DNA of 5,799 bases, from NCBI GenBank assembly GCA_024762625.1, contig JANTHA010000140.1:1-5799 (forward strand), read 5' to 3'. Positions within the stretch are counted from its first letter, which is position 1; each line of letters starts with the position of its first letter. Of this stretch, positions 1 to 5,798 are shown one piece after another. Below the pieces are notes generated by a model that was not told the origin of the DNA, made no database searches, and saw only the letters and a program-made list of their open reading frames with translations. The translations under genes and the position numbers were made by a program. The stretch comes from Thiotrichaceae bacterium (lineage in GTDB: Bacteria; Pseudomonadota; Gammaproteobacteria; Thiotrichales; Thiotrichaceae).

Positions 1-400
1 TACCCTGCAAGTTAAGCAATAACTTTACCATGTGCTGCACCTGTGATTTGTCGGCATTGCCCTTGCCCACAACCGCCAGTTTGATTTCCCGCGCACTGTA
101 TTCAAACACGGGAATGTCTTGCATCACTGTGGCGCAAATCGCAGCGCCGCGCGCCTGTCCCAGTTTTAATGCCGAGGATGGATTGTTGGACAGAAACACA
201 TCTTCAATCGCCATTTGCTCGGGTTTATGCTGCTTGATGATCAAGGCCAGATCCTGATAGATTTTACCCAGGCGATTAGGAAAAGGGTCATTGCCCAGGC
301 GGATACAGGTGCTGAAGACATGCTGGCTGTAACGACCATCGCTCTCAATAATGCCAACGCCGGTAATGCGCGATCCCGGATCAATGCCTAGAATGCGCAC
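1..400 (-). CDS. ruvC: Crossover junction endodeoxyribonuclease RuvC (partial, 3' end off the window)
   Basis: RuvC is the dimeric, Mg-dependent nuclease that resolves Holliday junctions made during homologous recombination, working with the RuvAB branch-migration motor. The minus-strand reading gives 133 N-terminal residues beginning MRILGIDPGSRITGVG, the classic RuvC N-terminus, with the first catalytic Asp at residue 7. A second motif, QMAIEDVF, places catalytic Glu at residue 66, followed by NNPSSALKLGQARG, also typical of the family. The C-terminal Asp pair, expected near 138-141, lies beyond the window edge, as does the rest of the usual ~170-residue protein. The start is a GTG at 400-398, chosen because the family begins right at this R-I-L-G-I-D strand. 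Only 5 nt separate it from the yebC stop and no separate strong ribosome site is visible, so translational coupling to yebC is likely. ruvA and ruvB would be expected to follow to the left (inference). Confidence 0.97.
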   Translation of the reverse strand, partial: MRILGIDPGSRITGVGIIESDGRYSQHVFSTCIRLGNDPFPNRLGKIYQDLALIIKQHKPEQMAIEDVFLSNNPSSALKLGQARGAAICATVMQDIPVFEYSAREIKLAVVGKGNADKSQVQHMVKLLLNLQG

Positions 401-405
401 CTTAA

Positions 406-1164
406 CTAACCCGCCGCTTCCAGCGCTGTCAATACATCATCAGGAATATCGGCGTTAAAATGAACTTCCTGCACGTCATCCAGATCTTCGAGCACATCAA
501 TCAGGCGCAACAGTTTTTCGGCTGTTTCAGTGTCAACGGAGGTCAGCAGGTCGGCGCGCATGGTGATTTCCGCCGCAAGTGGTTCAAGTCCGGCTTCTTT
601 AAGCGCAGCAACTACCGTGGAGAAATTCTCTGGACTTGTGATCACTTCAATAGAGCCATCATCTTCCGTGACAATATCATCCGCTCCCGCATCCAGAGCG
701 ACTTCCATGATGGCGTCTTCATCCGCCCCTGATGCGAATATAATGCTGCCTATCTTATTGAATAGATAGGAGACCGAACCATCCGTGCCAAGGTTGCCGC
801 CTGCTTTGGTAAAAGCGTGACGCACTTCTGAAACGGTGCGATTACGATTATCCGTCATGCAATCAACCAGTATCGCAATGCCGCCCGGCCCATAGCCTTC
901 GTAACGAATTTCTTCATAATTTGCGCCATCGGTCTCACCCGCGCCTCGTTTGCAGGCGCGCTCAATGGTGTCTTTCGGCATATTTGCTGCGAGCGCCTTG
1001 TCAACCGCAAGACGCAAGCGCGGATGAGCATTAGGATCAGAAGTCCCGCCCTCCTTTGCCGCAACCGTGATTTCGCGAATTATTTTTGTCCAGACTTTGG
1101 CGCGTTTTTTATCGTTTGCCGCCTTTTTGTGTTTGATATTAGCCCACTTACTATGACCTGCCAT
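406..1164 (-). CDS. yebC: YebC/PmpR/TACO1-family protein (translation factor / probable transcriptional regulator)
   Basis: The 252-residue product is a full-length YebC-family protein (usual length about 240-250). It opens with [20 protein letters not shown], the family signature, and contains GYGPGG near residue 90 and a [17 protein letters not shown] stretch, both characteristic. The family was long annotated as DNA-binding regulators (PmpR in Pseudomonas); more recent work on bacterial YebC and mitochondrial TACO1 points to relief of ribosome stalling on proline-rich sequence. Which role dominates here cannot be read from the sequence. The C-terminal third is strongly acidic, as is usual. 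The ATG at 1164-1162 is preceded by GAGAG (1172-1176) at 7 nt spacing, a fair Shine-Dalgarno site. It lies directly upstream of ruvC with a 5 nt gap, an arrangement common in Gammaproteobacteria, so the pair is probably co-transcribed. Confidence 0.96.
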   Translation of the reverse strand: MAGHSKWANIKHKKAANDKKRAKVWTKIIREITVAAKEGGTSDPNAHPRLRLAVDKALAANMPKDTIERACKRGAGETDGANYEEIRYEGYGPGGIAILVDCMTDNRNRTVSEVRHAFTKAGGNLGTDGSVSYLFNKIGSIIFASGADEDAIMEVALDAGADDIVTEDDGSIEVITSPENFSTVVAALKEAGLEPLAAEITMRADLLTSVDTETAEKLLRLIDVLEDLDDVQEVHFNADIPDDVLTALEAAG

Positions 1165-1171
1165 TGTTTTT

Positions 1172-1176
1172 CTCTC
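1172..1176 (-). promoter_or_regulatory. Ribosome binding site of yebC
   Basis: Read on the minus strand this is GAGAG, 7 nt before the yebC ATG. It supports the start at 1164, which is also where the family N-terminus begins. Confidence 0.55.
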
Positions 1177-1197
1177 ATTTACCAGTCAATGGCGAAA

Positions 1198-1226
1198 ATA
1201 GTATCACAAATCACTTCTCTGGTCAG
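1198..1226 (-). promoter_or_regulatory. Candidate sigma70 promoter for yebC-ruvC
   Basis: On the minus strand a CTGACC box (1226-1221, four of six matches to TTGACA) is followed after exactly 17 nt by TACTAT (1203-1198, four of six matches to TATAAT). Transcription would begin near 1191, giving a leader of about 27 nt before the yebC start. The boxes are imperfect; position and spacing are the main support. Confidence 0.4.
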
Positions 1227-1283
1227 TCCGGCGATTTAAAAAACAAATCTTACGCCCCATTACCCCCGGTACGGCTTGATTGA

Positions 1284-1308
1284 TCCAGCTGTCGCCAAAA
1301 CGGCTGGA
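1284..1308 (-). repeat. Inverted repeat immediately after the rubredoxin stop codon
   Basis: TCCAGC (1284-1289) and GCTGGA (1303-1308) form a perfect 6 bp inverted repeat around a 13 nt loop, starting at the base after the rubredoxin TAG on the minus strand. Its place suggests an RNA hairpin that ends or stabilises the rubredoxin transcript. No U-tract follows in that direction, so it is not a standard intrinsic terminator and read-through into yebC is possible. Confidence 0.35.
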
Positions 1309-1473
1309 CTATATCTCCATCATTTCAAAATCGGATTTCTCGACGCCGCATTCTGGGCAAAGCCAGTCATCAGGGACGTCTTCCCACCTGGTTCCGGGTT
1401 CAATTCCATCTTCCGGCCAGCCTTTTTCTTCTTCATAGATCAGGCCGCAAACAATGCACATATACGTTTTCAT
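1309..1473 (-). CDS. Rubredoxin
   Basis: Rubredoxin is a small cytoplasmic one-electron carrier with a single iron held by four cysteines. The 54-residue product starts [19 protein letters not shown] and ends DFEMMEI. It carries both iron-binding knuckles: C-x2-C-G at residues 6-9 and C-P-x-C-G at residues 39-42, plus the conserved aromatic core and the [15 protein letters not shown] stretch. Length and layout match ordinary single-domain rubredoxins. An in-frame ATG exists at 1497-1495 and would add eight residues (MKTNQELS), but I prefer 1473. That start gives the family's usual N-terminus and has AAGAG (1480-1484) at 6 nt spacing. The upstream ATG lies almost at the predicted transcription start. 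The gene is divergent from pilB and has its own promoter. No partner oxidase, hydroxylase or rubredoxin reductase is in the window, so the pathway it feeds is unknown. Confidence 0.95.
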   Translation of the reverse strand: MKTYMCIVCGLIYEEEKGWPEDGIEPGTRWEDVPDDWLCPECGVEKSDFEMMEI

Positions 1474-1503
1474 GCTTAGCTCTTGATTGGTTTTCATTCT
1501 TTC

Positions 1504-1532
1504 AATATAAGACGGAAAACCGTTGTAATCAA
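1504..1532 (-). promoter_or_regulatory. Candidate sigma70 promoter of the rubredoxin gene
   Basis: On the minus strand TTGATT (1532-1527, four of six matches) and TATATT (1509-1504, five of six matches) are separated by exactly 17 nt. Predicted transcription starts near 1497, leaving about 24 nt before the preferred rubredoxin ATG at 1473. This is the best-formed promoter in the window. Its spacer contains a perfect short inverted repeat, described separately. Confidence 0.55.
1512..1523. repeat. Inverted repeat inside the rubredoxin promoter spacer
   Basis: ACGG (1512-1515) and CCGT (1520-1523) are perfect inverted arms around AAAA, sitting between the proposed -35 and -10 boxes. This is where a repressor or a spacer-distorting activator could bind. 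The arms are only 4 bp, so chance occurrence is quite possible. Confidence 0.25.
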
Positions 1533-1555
1533 ATAGCCATACTACCGATTATCTA

Positions 1556-1578
1556 ATTCAGATTTATTATATTTGAAT
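1556..1578. repeat. Imperfect palindrome upstream of pilB
   Basis: ATTCAGAT (1556-1563) and ATTTGAAT (1571-1578) are inverted arms with one mismatch (a G-T pair in RNA) around a 7 nt AT-only centre. It overlaps the proposed -35 region of pilB, so it could be an operator. The region is AT-rich, which raises the chance of accidental symmetry. Confidence 0.25.
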
Positions 1579-1591
1579 CTACCTTTACAAT
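1563..1591 (+). promoter_or_regulatory. Candidate promoter for pilB
   Basis: TACAAT (1586-1591) matches the -10 consensus at five of six positions; 17 nt upstream is a poor -35 (TTTATT, 1563-1568, three of six). Transcription would start near 1598 and give a leader of about 54 nt that is very AT-rich. I see no GG-N10-GC sigma54 element. The weak -35 fits activator-dependent expression, but that is inference. Confidence 0.3.
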
Positions 1592-1651
1592 AGAGGCTGC
1601 AATCTTAAATAACGGCAAAATAATAATATTAATAATACGATAGCCAATTAA

Positions 1652-3373
1652 ATGTCAGTAGTTAAAAATAAACATGTGCCCCAGATTCTCAAGCAACTTG
1701 TAGCTGATGGCAAACTATCGCCCAAAAAAGCAGAAGCGGCTTACCATGGCGCGATAGAGCGTAAAAAACCCATTACGACGCATCTTGTTCAAAAACAGAT
1801 CGCCGATGAAATGGATGTCGCGTTGTACAACAGCATTGAATATGGCTTGAGCCTGGCGGATCTGGATGCGATTGATATTACATCAGAAATACAGGATCTG
1901 ATGAGTATTGATATTCTCAAGAAACTACAGCTATATCCATTGTTCAAGATAGGTAAAGCGTTAACAGTAGCGGTTGCCGATCCCGCCTATTTAAACAACC
2001 TGGGCGATGTGAAGTTTGCAACCGAACTGGTGCCGGAACCCGTCATCGTCGAATATTCCAAGCTGCAAAACCTGTTATATGGCACCTCAGGCGAAGATGC
2101 AGTCGCCTCGGGCATGTCTATCTCATCAAACACTCAGGCGATGGATCTGGTGATTGAAACAGATGAGCTTGAAAAAGATGAGGAAGAGGCCGAAGACGAT
2201 TCCGGTGTTGATGTCACCGAATTTGTTAATGAATTATTAAGTCACGCCATTCAAAAAGGCGTTTCCGATATACACATAGAGCCTTATGAAAAAATACTTA
2301 GGGTTCGCTACCGTATTGACGGCATCCTCCAGGTAGTCAGTATGCCGCCCAAAATCATCGCGCGGAAAATGACCTCGCGCATCAAGGTATTGGCGCGGCT
2401 TAACAGCTCCGAACGGCGCATACCGCAAGACGGCAGAATCCATTTCAAGGTTGGCGATGACCGCTTTATTGATTTTCGTGTTAATACGCTGCCAACACTG
2501 TATGGCGAAAAAATCGTTATGCGTATTCTTGATTCCGACACAGCAGCGCTAGGTGTTGATAATCTGGGTTTTGAAGAGAAACAAAAACAGGATCTACTGA
2601 ACGCCATATCCAAACCCGATGGCATGATACTCGTTACAGGCCCCACTGGTTCTGGTAAAACAGTAACGCTTTACGCCTGTCTTAACATTTTGAATACATC
2701 CGAAAAGAATATATCAACCGCTGAAGATCCGGCTGAAATACAGGTGCCCGGCATCAATCAGGTGAATGTTGACAACAAGGTTGGCCTGACATTCGCCAGC
2801 GCATTGCGCGCCTTTTTGCGTCAGGATCCGGATATCATCATGGTCGGTGAGATTCGCGACCTGGAAACAGCCGAAATATCGGTTAAAGCCGCACAAACAG
2901 GCCATCTGGTTTTGTCCACACTGCATACCAATAGCGCCCCGGAAACGCTGACCCGTCTGGTCAACATGGGCGTGCCGCCCTTTAATATCGCCTCATCGGT
3001 TCATCTCATTGTGGCGCAACGACTCGCACGGCGTTTATGCAAGAACTGTAAAACGCCAGCCAGGGATATCCCCAAAAACGCATTGATTCAGCTTGGGTTT
3101 AATGAAGAAGAGATAGAATCGTCTTCTTTGACAGTCTATGAACCTGTTGGTTGTAGTGAATGTTCAAATGGCTATAAGGGACGGGTCGGCATCTATCAGG
3201 TTATGCCCATCTCCACCAAGATGGAATCAATGATCATGAATGGAGCCAACTCTCTGGAGCTTGCCGAACAGGCGCAGAAGGAAAACATTAATGATTTAAG
3301 GCAGTCCGCTTTAAACAAAGTCCGGGAAGGCGTCACCTCACTGGCAGAATTAGAACGTGTAACAAAAGACTAA
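1652..3373 (+). CDS. pilB: Type IV pilus extension ATPase PilB
   Basis: PilB is the hexameric GspE/PilB-family ATPase that powers pilus polymerisation from the cytoplasmic face of the inner membrane, acting through PilC. The 573-residue product has the usual size. Residues 1-150 form the N-terminal MshEN/GspE-N-type region, followed by an acidic linker near 165-185 rich in E and D. The N2 domain carries SDIHIEP (205-211) and RYRIDG (219-224). The motor domain has Walker A GPTGSGKT (330-337, Lys 336), an Asp box AEDP with Glu 358, Walker B DPDIIMVGEIRD (392-403, Glu 400) and the His box HLVLSTLH (418-425). A zinc-binding tetracysteine motif is complete: C463/C466 and C501/C504. PilT-type retraction ATPases lack this layout, and the close GEIRD and CxxC features fit PilB. 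An in-frame TAA immediately precedes the ATG, so no longer start is possible. There is no clear Shine-Dalgarno sequence. pilC follows after 35 nt. Confidence 0.97.
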   Translation: MSVVKNKHVPQILKQLVADGKLSPKKAEAAYHGAIERKKPITTHLVQKQIADEMDVALYNSIEYGLSLADLDAIDITSEIQDLMSIDILKKLQLYPLFKIGKALTVAVADPAYLNNLGDVKFATELVPEPVIVEYSKLQNLLYGTSGEDAVASGMSISSNTQAMDLVIETDELEKDEEEAEDDSGVDVTEFVNELLSHAIQKGVSDIHIEPYEKILRVRYRIDGILQVVSMPPKIIARKMTSRIKVLARLNSSERRIPQDGRIHFKVGDDRFIDFRVNTLPTLYGEKIVMRILDSDTAALGVDNLGFEEKQKQDLLNAISKPDGMILVTGPTGSGKTVTLYACLNILNTSEKNISTAEDPAEIQVPGINQVNVDNKVGLTFASALRAFLRQDPDIIMVGEIRDLETAEISVKAAQTGHLVLSTLHTNSAPETLTRLVNMGVPPFNIASSVHLIVAQRLARRLCKNCKTPARDIPKNALIQLGFNEEEIESSSLTVYEPVGCSECSNGYKGRVGIYQVMPISTKMESMIMNGANSLELAEQAQKENINDLRQSALNKVREGVTSLAELERVTKD

Positions 3374-3394
3374 ATGAATAAATAAATAAATAAA
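3371..3394 (+). repeat. Tetranucleotide TAAA tandem repeat between pilB and pilC
   Basis: Beginning with the pilB stop codon, the spacer reads TAAA, TGAA, then four perfect TAAA units (3379-3394). The run supplies stop codons in more than one frame and ends 2 nt before the pilC ribosome site. It is the kind of short repeat that can change copy number by polymerase slippage; only the spacer length would alter. Confidence 0.8.
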
Positions 3395-3396
3395 AC

Positions 3397-3401
3397 AAGG
3401 T
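3397..3401 (+). promoter_or_regulatory. Ribosome binding site of pilC
   Basis: AAGGT lies 7 nt before the pilC ATG at 3409, directly after the TAAA repeat. It fixes the start and shows that pilC has its own initiation site within the pilB transcript. Confidence 0.7.
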
Positions 3402-3408
3402 AACTGAC

Positions 3409-4659
3409 ATGTCGTCCGCAACATTTAAATCTAAAAACTTGCAAAGCAATAGCGCTGAAAAAGAACTTCCGGTCTTTGTCTGGGAAGGCATCAATAAAGC
3501 GGGTGTAAAAATTCGTGGCGAAAACCAGGCGGCAAATGAGAATTTCCTCAGAGCTGCCTTACGCAGACAGGGCATTACACCTAAAAAGATTGTAAAAAAG
3601 CGTAAAGCCCTGACAGGCAAGGCTTTAAAGTCTGCTGATATCGCCCAGTTCGCGCGCCAGTTAACCACCATGATGCGCTCTGGCGTTCCCATGCTTCAAT
3701 CGCTTGAATTAATCAGCGCCGGACATGAAAAACCGGCCATGCAGGAACTGGTCAAAAAAATCACCAAGGATATTGAAGGCGGTAGCGATCTCGCTGCAGC
3801 GCTTGCCAAACATCCCAAATATTTTGATGATCTGTTTGTCAACCTGATTCATGCAGGCGAGCAGGCGGGCACGCTCGAAGACATGCTGGACAAGGTGGCG
3901 ACTTACAAGGAAAAAACCGAATCCATGAAAGCCAAGGTGAAAAAAGCCATGATGTATCCGGTCATGGTTATACTTGCCGCCATCGTTGTATCGACCATTA
4001 TGCTGGTCTGGGTAATCCCTCAATTCAAGGACATCTTTGAAGGCTTTGGAGCCGACCTGCCAGCCTTTACATTATGGGTCATAGGCTTATCCGAATGGTT
4101 GCAGGAGTCCTGGTGGCAACCTGTGCTAATCTCAATCATTATAGGCGTTGCCTTTGTGCAAGGGCGTCAACGTTCACCCAAATTTAACCGCCTGGTTGAT
4201 TCCATTGTATTAAAACTCCCCGTCATGGGCGTTATTATCAATAAATCAGCCGTAGCGCGTTTTTCCCGCACCTTGTCGACCATGTTTGCGGCGGGCGTGC
4301 CTCTGGTAGAATCCATGGATGCCGTGGCGGGCAGCACTGGCAATATCCTTTATCATGACGCCGTCCTGCAAATGAAAGAAGATACCGCCAAGGGCGTGCA
4401 ATTACATACCGCCATGCTGACTACACAGCAATTCCCCAGCATGGTCGTGCAAATGACAAAAATCGGCGAAGAATCTGGTCGGCTCGAAGAAATGCTGGAC
4501 AAGGTGGCGGACTACTTTGAAGAGCAGGTTGATGATCTGGTCGACACCCTGTCAAAACAGATAGAGCCATTGATCATGGCTGTGCTGGGCGTTCTGGTCG
4601 GCGGTCTGGTTGTCGCCATGTATCTGCCGATCTTCAAGCTCGGCGCTGTTGTTGGCTAA
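3409..4659 (+). CDS. pilC: Type IV pilus inner-membrane platform protein PilC
   Basis: PilC is the polytopic inner-membrane platform (GspF/T2SSF family) that couples the PilB and PilT ATPases to pilin insertion. The 416-residue product is close to the usual ~405. An N-terminal cytoplasmic tail holds FVWEGINKAGVKIRGE (about residues 24-39). Two duplicated T2SSF domains follow, roughly 75-200 and 275-400, each with the family's glycine-glutamate motif: GEQAGTLEDMLDKVA from 150 and GEESGRLEEMLDKVA from 353. Hydrophobic segments lie near 185-206, 237-252 and 388-410. The last, LIMAVLGVLVGGLVVAMYLPIF, is the typical PilC C-terminus. It follows pilB by 35 nt in the same direction with a good ribosome site, so the two are almost certainly co-transcribed. 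A terminator hairpin follows. The gene looks intact, and general secretion GspF is the only realistic alternative; the pilB and pilD neighbours favour PilC. Confidence 0.97.
   Translation: MSSATFKSKNLQSNSAEKELPVFVWEGINKAGVKIRGENQAANENFLRAALRRQGITPKKIVKKRKALTGKALKSADIAQFARQLTTMMRSGVPMLQSLELISAGHEKPAMQELVKKITKDIEGGSDLAAALAKHPKYFDDLFVNLIHAGEQAGTLEDMLDKVATYKEKTESMKAKVKKAMMYPVMVILAAIVVSTIMLVWVIPQFKDIFEGFGADLPAFTLWVIGLSEWLQESWWQPVLISIIIGVAFVQGRQRSPKFNRLVDSIVLKLPVMGVIINKSAVARFSRTLSTMFAAGVPLVESMDAVAGSTGNILYHDAVLQMKEDTAKGVQLHTAMLTTQQFPSMVVQMTKIGEESGRLEEMLDKVADYFEEQVDDLVDTLSKQIEPLIMAVLGVLVGGLVVAMYLPIFKLGAVVG
3873..3900 (+). repeat. Intragenic direct repeat in pilC, copy 1
   Basis: These 28 bases recur at 4482-4509 with a single mismatch, in the same frame 203 codons apart. 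They encode LEDMLDKVA, the conserved motif of the first T2SSF domain. Confidence 0.85.
4482..4509 (+). repeat. Intragenic direct repeat in pilC, copy 2
   Basis: Second copy of the 28 nt repeat, encoding LEEMLDKVA in the second T2SSF domain; 27 of 28 bases match copy 1, including all synonymous sites except the D/E codon change. Confidence 0.85.
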
Positions 4660-4692
4660 ATTACCGCTACGGCCGAAATAACAAAAAAACAG

Positions 4693-4730
4693 GCCTCAAT
4701 GTGACCGGACGAACTTTGAGGCATTTTTTT
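4693..4730 (+). terminator. Intrinsic terminator between pilC and pilD
   Basis: GCCTCAA (4693-4699) pairs perfectly with TTGAGGC (4716-4722) around a 16 nt loop, followed by one A and seven T (4724-4730). This is a Rho-independent terminator for the pilB-pilC transcript. A run of seven A at 4683-4689 precedes the stem, so the same hairpin could also stop transcription arriving on the opposite strand. Confidence 0.8.
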
Positions 4731-4756
4731 GTCAAAGAATAATTAAAGCAATAATG

Positions 4757-4765
4757 GAAGGGGAG
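4757..4765 (+). promoter_or_regulatory. Strong ribosome binding site of pilD
   Basis: GAAGGGGAG lies just upstream of the pilD ATG at 4771, with 5 nt between. It is the clearest Shine-Dalgarno sequence in the window and sets the pilD start. I could not find a convincing promoter between the terminator and this site; TTGTCA at 4729-4734 has no good -10 partner. Confidence 0.75.
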
Positions 4766-4770
4766 CGCAC

Positions 4771-5646
4771 ATGGAATTGATTAATCTACTCAAGGAAAAC
4801 AATACTGTTTTCTTGCTGTTTATCGGCTTTTTCTCCCTCATCATCGGCAGTTTTTTAAATGCCGCCATTTACCGTATTCCCATCATGCTCAACAAGGAAT
4901 GGCGCGAAGAATGTGAAGCCCTGTTCGGCGGCGACCATGAGAATGTTAAGCCCAGGGAAACATTCAACCTATTCGTCCCACGCTCCCAATGCCCGCATTG
5001 CGGACACATGATCACCGCCATCGAGAACGTGCCTGTTTTCAGTTATCTTTTTCTAAAGGGTAAATGCTCCTCCTGTAAAACGCCTATTTCGATTCAGTAT
5101 CCACTGATTGAAATTTTTACCGCGCTCATTTCCGTTTTTGTCGCATGGAAAATGGGGTTCGGCTGGCAAACACTGGCGGCGCTTTTCTTCACCTGGACGC
5201 TGATTACGCTGGCCCTGATTGACGCCAAAACCATGCTGCTTCCGGACAACCTGACCATACCGCTGATGTGGCTAGGCATCGCTGTTAACTATCATCATGT
5301 TTTTGTCGACCTGCAAAGCAGCGTACTGGGCGCAATGATCGGCTACCTTTCACTGTGGAGCTTGTTCCATCTATTTCGTTTAATCACGGGAAAAGAAGGC
5401 ATGGGTTATGGCGATTTTAAAATACTCGCCGCTATCGGCGCATGGGGCGGTTGGCAGATTTTGCCCTTTACCGTATTTGCCGCCTCCTTGTTTGGCGCGG
5501 TGCTGGGTATTCTCTGGATGATTATCCAGCGCCAGAAAGATAGCCAGCCGATTCCTTTCGGCCCATGGCTGGCTTTAGCGGGCTTTGTGGGTTTTATCTG
5601 GCGCGATGACATCGTTCACGCAATGAAGGTTTATTTTGGTTTTTAG
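4771..5646 (+). CDS. pilD: Type IV prepilin peptidase / N-methyltransferase PilD
   Basis: PilD is an integral inner-membrane aspartic protease (A24 family). It cleaves the short leader of prepilins and type II pseudopilins and methylates the new N-terminal residue. The 291-residue product matches the usual ~290. A first membrane segment at about 12-33 carries the family pattern GSFLNAAIYRIP. The cytoplasmic loop has both zinc-site pairs, C74-x2-C77 and C99-x2-C102, as in bifunctional enzymes. The two catalytic aspartates are D151 (LIDAKTMLLPDNLTIPL) and D215 (GYGDFK), 64 residues apart as in Pseudomonas PilD. A hydrophobic C-terminal half with PFGPWLALAG (262-271) completes the family pattern. 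It follows pilC but is separated by an intrinsic terminator, so it is expressed by read-through or its own promoter. Its TAG overlaps the stop of a convergent gene. coaE, a common downstream neighbour, is not present. Confidence 0.97.
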   Translation: MELINLLKENNTVFLLFIGFFSLIIGSFLNAAIYRIPIMLNKEWREECEALFGGDHENVKPRETFNLFVPRSQCPHCGHMITAIENVPVFSYLFLKGKCSSCKTPISIQYPLIEIFTALISVFVAWKMGFGWQTLAALFFTWTLITLALIDAKTMLLPDNLTIPLMWLGIAVNYHHVFVDLQSSVLGAMIGYLSLWSLFHLFRLITGKEGMGYGDFKILAAIGAWGGWQILPFTVFAASLFGAVLGILWMIIQRQKDSQPIPFGPWLALAGFVGFIWRDDIVHAMKVYFGF

Positions 5647-5798
5647 TTACAGTTTTTCACGCATACTTTTCTCGATTTAACCACGCCGCCACAGCTTGTG
5701 TAACACAGGCGATAATTTCTATCACAGGCGCAATTATTGGAGCAGGTGGCTTTTACGATGCGTTGCGTTTCTGATTCCAGCGTCGGTTTTTCTGGACG
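5643..5798 (-). CDS. Cysteine-rich protein of unknown function (partial, C-terminal 51 residues)
   Basis: I do not recognise this gene. An open minus-strand frame enters from the right edge and ends at TAA (5645-5643), overlapping the pilD stop by 4 nt in a convergent arrangement. The 51 visible residues begin with a polar, charged stretch (RPEKPTLESETQRIVKA) and then have seven cysteines in the last 33 positions. They are arranged as three C-x3-C pairs (CSNNC, CYTSC, CVKNC) spaced 13-14 residues apart, plus one extra cysteine two residues after the first pair. This regular pattern looks like a real metal-binding or disulfide-bonded tail rather than noise. The N-terminus, any signal peptide and the start are off the window, so location and role cannot be judged. 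The plus-strand frame over the same bases is short and has no start signal. Confidence 0.6.
   Translation of the reverse strand, partial: RPEKPTLESETQRIVKATCSNNCACDRNYRLCYTSCGGVVKSRKVCVKNCN

Noticed and set aside
30..257. Plus-strand open frame opposite ruvC
   Set aside because: It lies wholly antisense to a clear RuvC reading with catalytic motifs and has no ribosome site or recognisable content.
460..769. Plus-strand open frames opposite yebC
   Set aside because: Antisense to the conserved YebC sequence; composition is that expected from complement frames.
1233..1249. GATTT/AAATC inverted repeat with a T-rich loop on the minus strand, considered as a rubredoxin terminator
   Set aside because: The stem is a 5 bp AT-rich pairing and the T-run is in the loop rather than after the stem.
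2237..2926. Minus-strand open frames opposite pilB
   Set aside because: All overlap the PilB motor domain, whose motifs are uninterrupted on the plus strand.
1652..3373. Considered a type II secretion GspE or MshE ATPase instead of PilB
   Set aside because: Adjacent pilC and pilD, full PilB length and the tetracysteine layout fit the type IV pilus motor; no gsp genes are present.
3333..4023. Minus-strand open frames opposite pilC, including one His-rich frame
   Set aside because: Their residues are by-products of the conserved PilC coding; no start signals support them.
4754..4780. Possible 8-codon leader ORF overlapping the pilD start
   Set aside because: The ATG at 4754 sits inside the pilD ribosome site with no site of its own; chance is the simplest explanation.
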